From a virus, in IMG/VR virus record IMGVR_UViG_3300044998_000051, positions 1 through 22,958 of that record: a DNA stretch of 22,958 bases; one strand, given 5' to 3'. Every line of letters starts with the position of its first letter. The stretch's first letter is position 1. Made by a program: the position numbers and the translations under genes. The notes under the pieces were generated by a model. That model worked only from the letters and a program-made list of their open reading frames with translations. It searched no databases and was not told the origin of the DNA. Of the stretch, positions 21,802 to 22,958 are shown piece by piece.

Positions 21802-21942
21802 TCAGTCGTCGCTGGCCTCTGCCAGGACCTCCGCCTTGGCCTGGTCCAGGATCAGATTGAGATCGGACAAATCGCCATAATGGGACCAAAAAAAATGGTG
21901 ATTATATACTTGCCAAACCCTGACCGTTTGATATAGATTCAA
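21802..21942 (-). CDS. Possible small gene or remnant upstream of the fibre
   Basis: A minus-strand frame with no ATG ends at TGA 21802-21804, 18 nt before the fibre ATG. Its last residues look protein-like: VWQVYNHHFFWSHYGDLSDL followed by NLILDQAKAEVLAEASDD. The composition is unusual for chance (W, H, Y, F) and ends in a charged helix. The only candidate start is TTG at 21942, which has no good ribosome binding site. It may be a short gene with a weak start or the tail of a truncated gene. It overlaps the plus-strand promoter candidate at 21910-21937. Confidence 0.4.
   Translation of the reverse strand: MNLYQTVRVWQVYNHHFFWSHYGDLSDLNLILDQAKAEVLAEASDD
21910..21937 (+). promoter_or_regulatory. 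Sigma70-like promoter for zinc-ribbon gene
   Basis: TTGCCA, a 16-nt spacer and TATAGA lie 29 nt upstream of the ATG at 21966. They fit a housekeeping promoter with a transcript start near 21945 and a short leader carrying a G-rich (GGGGGGG) stretch before the start codon. Confidence 0.5.
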
Positions 21943-21965
21943 CGAGGTATCAACGGGGGGGCGAA

Positions 21966-22106
21966 ATGGCTAAGGGTATTCTAGACGACACCAGCGTTGA
22001 CTTCAGTTGTCCCGGCTGCGGCCAGAAGATCAAGAAGACCATCGGATGGCTCTACTCTAACCCGGAGATAACCTGCCCCGGCTGCGGCGAAACCATCACA
22101 TTGTAG
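21966..22106 (+). CDS. Small CPGC zinc-ribbon protein, amber-terminated
   Basis: The ATG at 21966 starts MAKGILDDTSVDFSCPGCGQ, continuing KIKKTIGWLYSNPEITCPGC and GETITL, then TAG at 22104-22106 (46 residues). Two CPGCG knuckles (Cys15/18 and Cys37/40) should bind one zinc. This is the only well-supported plus-strand gene in the window and it has its own promoter candidate. After the TAG the same frame runs on for 29 coding-looking codons, so the 46-residue product is probably a truncation of a 76-residue form. I recall similar small zinc-ribbon proteins with a charged helical C-terminus in alphaproteobacteria; the function is unknown. Confidence 0.65.
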   Translation: MAKGILDDTSVDFSCPGCGQKIKKTIGWLYSNPEITCPGCGETITL

Positions 22107-22196
22107 ACTAAAGGTCTGAAGCGGGGAGCCGAACAGGCCGACAAGGCTATCAGCGACTTTGCCCGAAGCATTGGCAGACTGAACAAGAGAAAGTAA
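22107..22196 (+). pseudogene. In-frame C-terminal extension beyond amber codon
   Basis: Directly after the TAG the same frame reads TKGLKRGAEQADKAISDFAR then SIGRLNKRK and TAA at 22194-22196. It is an amphipathic, basic helix as expected for the C-terminus of the zinc-ribbon family. This suggests a single-base nonsense change (for example from CAG, GAG or AAG) or readthrough. Confidence 0.55.
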
Positions 22197-22244
22197 GGCC
22201 CGCTCATAGTTGGCTGCATCGCACTCAAAGACAATTTTCATGAT

Positions 22245-22273
22245 ACAAAAAAGCCCGCTCAATCGGCGGGCTT
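22245..22273 (-). terminator. Intrinsic terminator shared by convergent genes
   Basis: AAGCCCGC-TCAATCG-GCGGGCTT is an 8-bp stem with a 7-nt loop. Read on the minus strand it is followed by a run of six T's, a strong intrinsic terminator for the operon from the right. Read on the plus strand it is followed by CTCCTTCTT and may also stop the zinc-ribbon transcript. The stop codon of the 47-residue gene lies inside the loop. Confidence 0.8.
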
Positions 22274-22402
22274 CTCCTTCTTGGGTTGTGGCGTGGCTAT
22301 TCGTCGCAGCTTGTTGTCGAAGGCCTTTTCGTTCTCATCCGTCTCTAGCTCACGGGCGGCTTCTTTAAATTTCTCCGACTGTGATTTCGGCTCACCACTC
22401 AT
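22259..22402 (-). CDS. 47-residue charged hypothetical protein
   Basis: The ATG at 22402 overlaps the stop of the upstream gene (ATGA). The frame ends with TGA in the terminator loop. The product is MSGEPKSQSEKFKEAARELE, then TDENEKAFDNKLRRIATPQP and KKEKPAD. It is acidic-helical, then basic. Similar KFKEAARELExDExExxFxxxLxxIA peptides occur in alphaproteobacterial genomes as I recall them, often beside the kind of gene found upstream here. The function is unknown. Overlap, codon use and terminator placement support it as a real gene. Confidence 0.7.
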   Translation of the reverse strand: MSGEPKSQSEKFKEAARELETDENEKAFDNKLRRIATPQPKKEKPAD

Positions 22403-22958
22403 TCTTCTTGCTTCCTATTCGCGTTGAAGAGATTTTCTCCATCCACCATATTCGGCTTGCAAATTTCGAGATCGGCTCCATCAGCGCGTTTAATCGTGAG
22501 GCCCAATAAATCGCTTCCATCATAAGTATGGAGTTGATCCACATTCCAGCGGACCGCTGTTGCAAGATGTTCAGTGGGGCTCTTGCCACTAAGTATGTTG
22601 ATCTCTCTTAAGGATTTAATATCTACGGGCTTGGGTTCCACATCGCTAAGATCAACAGCACTAACGCGATTAATACTTCCTCTCTTATCGTAAAAAATGC
22701 GCCCCTTCACGCGCACTCGCTTGCCCGCCCAAGCGTCGGTCCAGCTATGACTTGGCCCTTCCCTTGCGGCAAGTTCATCTGACATAACGCAGGGAATGAT
22801 TTTACCAGACAGCCGATCCTTGACGTAAATTGCTGGTTTCCCGTTCCAGGTATCCGTACGCGCCACATGGGCGTCAATCGTTCCATATTCCGACCGGCTG
22901 CGATCTTCGCCCTCCTCGTTCGCCTCCGCCCTCTCAATCGCCCTCAGGCTAGCCCGAG
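22399..22958 (-). CDS. Hypothetical protein, N-terminus outside window
   Basis: The frame is open from the right edge (22958) to TGA at 22399, about 186 residues. A GTG at 22866 could be taken as a start, but 30 upstream codons are open and protein-like (AIERAEANEEGEDRSRSEYG then TIDAHVARTDTWNGK). The true start is therefore probably outside. The visible part has two small beta-domain-like segments: KPAIYVKDRLSGKIIPCVMS with KRVRVKGRIFYDKRGSINRV, resembling an OB-type barrel, and DIKSLREINILSGKSPTEHL. It may belong to an unnamed two-part DUF family of Rhizobiales; I cannot confirm this. It forms an operon with the 47-residue gene. Confidence 0.65.
   Translation of the reverse strand, partial: RASLRAIERAEANEEGEDRSRSEYGTIDAHVARTDTWNGKPAIYVKDRLSGKIIPCVMSDELAAREGPSHSWTDAWAGKRVRVKGRIFYDKRGSINRVSAVDLSDVEPKPVDIKSLREINILSGKSPTEHLATAVRWNVDQLHTYDGSDLLGLTIKRADGADLEICKPNMVDGENLFNANRKQEE

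Noticed and set aside
21981-22262. 93-residue minus-strand frame opposite the zinc-ribbon gene
   Set aside because: It is antisense to a plus-strand gene with zinc knuckles, promoter and start site, has no convincing ribosome binding site, and crosses the strong terminator's T-run at its start.
22399-22866. GTG at 22866 as the start of the rightmost gene
   Set aside because: The frame is open and protein-like to the window edge and no clear ribosome binding site precedes the GTG, so the gene is treated as 5'-partial.
1-22958. CRISPR arrays, tRNA or rRNA genes, insertion sequences, integrase and att sites
   Set aside because: No regularly spaced repeats with unique spacers, no tRNA-like cloverleaf with CCA-proximal TTC loop, and no transposase or integrase motifs were seen by eye on either strand. 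A structured search was not possible.

Overview
The window is almost entirely the late (structural) region of a siphovirus-type temperate phage or prophage, transcribed leftwards on the minus strand. GC-rich codon use and the tail chaperone and hub protein types suggest an alphaproteobacterial host (Rhizobiales or Rhodospirillales-like). This is inferred from gene types, not from a marker gene.

In transcription order (right to left), a head/tail fibre group comes first (21783-19716): a fibre with nine ~20-residue repeats, a second virion protein and a fibre-tail-adaptor-like protein. Next come an HNH endonuclease, a 151-bp noncoding gap that is the best cos candidate, and the packaging and head genes: small and large terminase, HK97-type portal, S78-type prohead protease and HK97-fold major capsid protein with a coiled-coil delta domain. 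A probable decoration protein follows, then a clear intrinsic terminator. The connector genes come next (gp6-like adaptor, head closure, HK97 gp10 family, DUF3168 tail terminator), then an unexpected DUF115-like Rossmann gene. The tail genes follow: tail tube, two chaperone ORFs joined by a textbook A AAA AAG -1 frameshift site, tape measure, distal tail protein, DUF2163-like hub, DUF6950-type cysteine peptidase-like protein and a J-like tip protein. A beta-helix tailspike carries a duplicated inserted domain. Apart from the additions, this order matches the gene order of the Rhodobacter gene transfer agent (RcGTA g2-g15).

The left end (1-2724) holds accessory and probable lysis genes. They are an unknown protein, a membrane/coiled-coil protein, an HTH-metallophosphoesterase fusion coupled to a dATP/dGTP-diphosphohydrolase-like gene, and four small membrane or coiled-coil proteins. 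No endolysin is recognisable in the window. The leftmost gene runs off the edge.

The right end (21784-22958) changes character. A small plus-strand zinc-ribbon gene with its own sigma70-like promoter has an in-frame amber codon followed by 29 more coding-looking codons. It converges on a two-gene minus-strand operon across a shared terminator. The first gene of that operon is cut by the window edge. This may be the phage boundary or the start of a non-structural region; no integrase, repressor or att site is visible.
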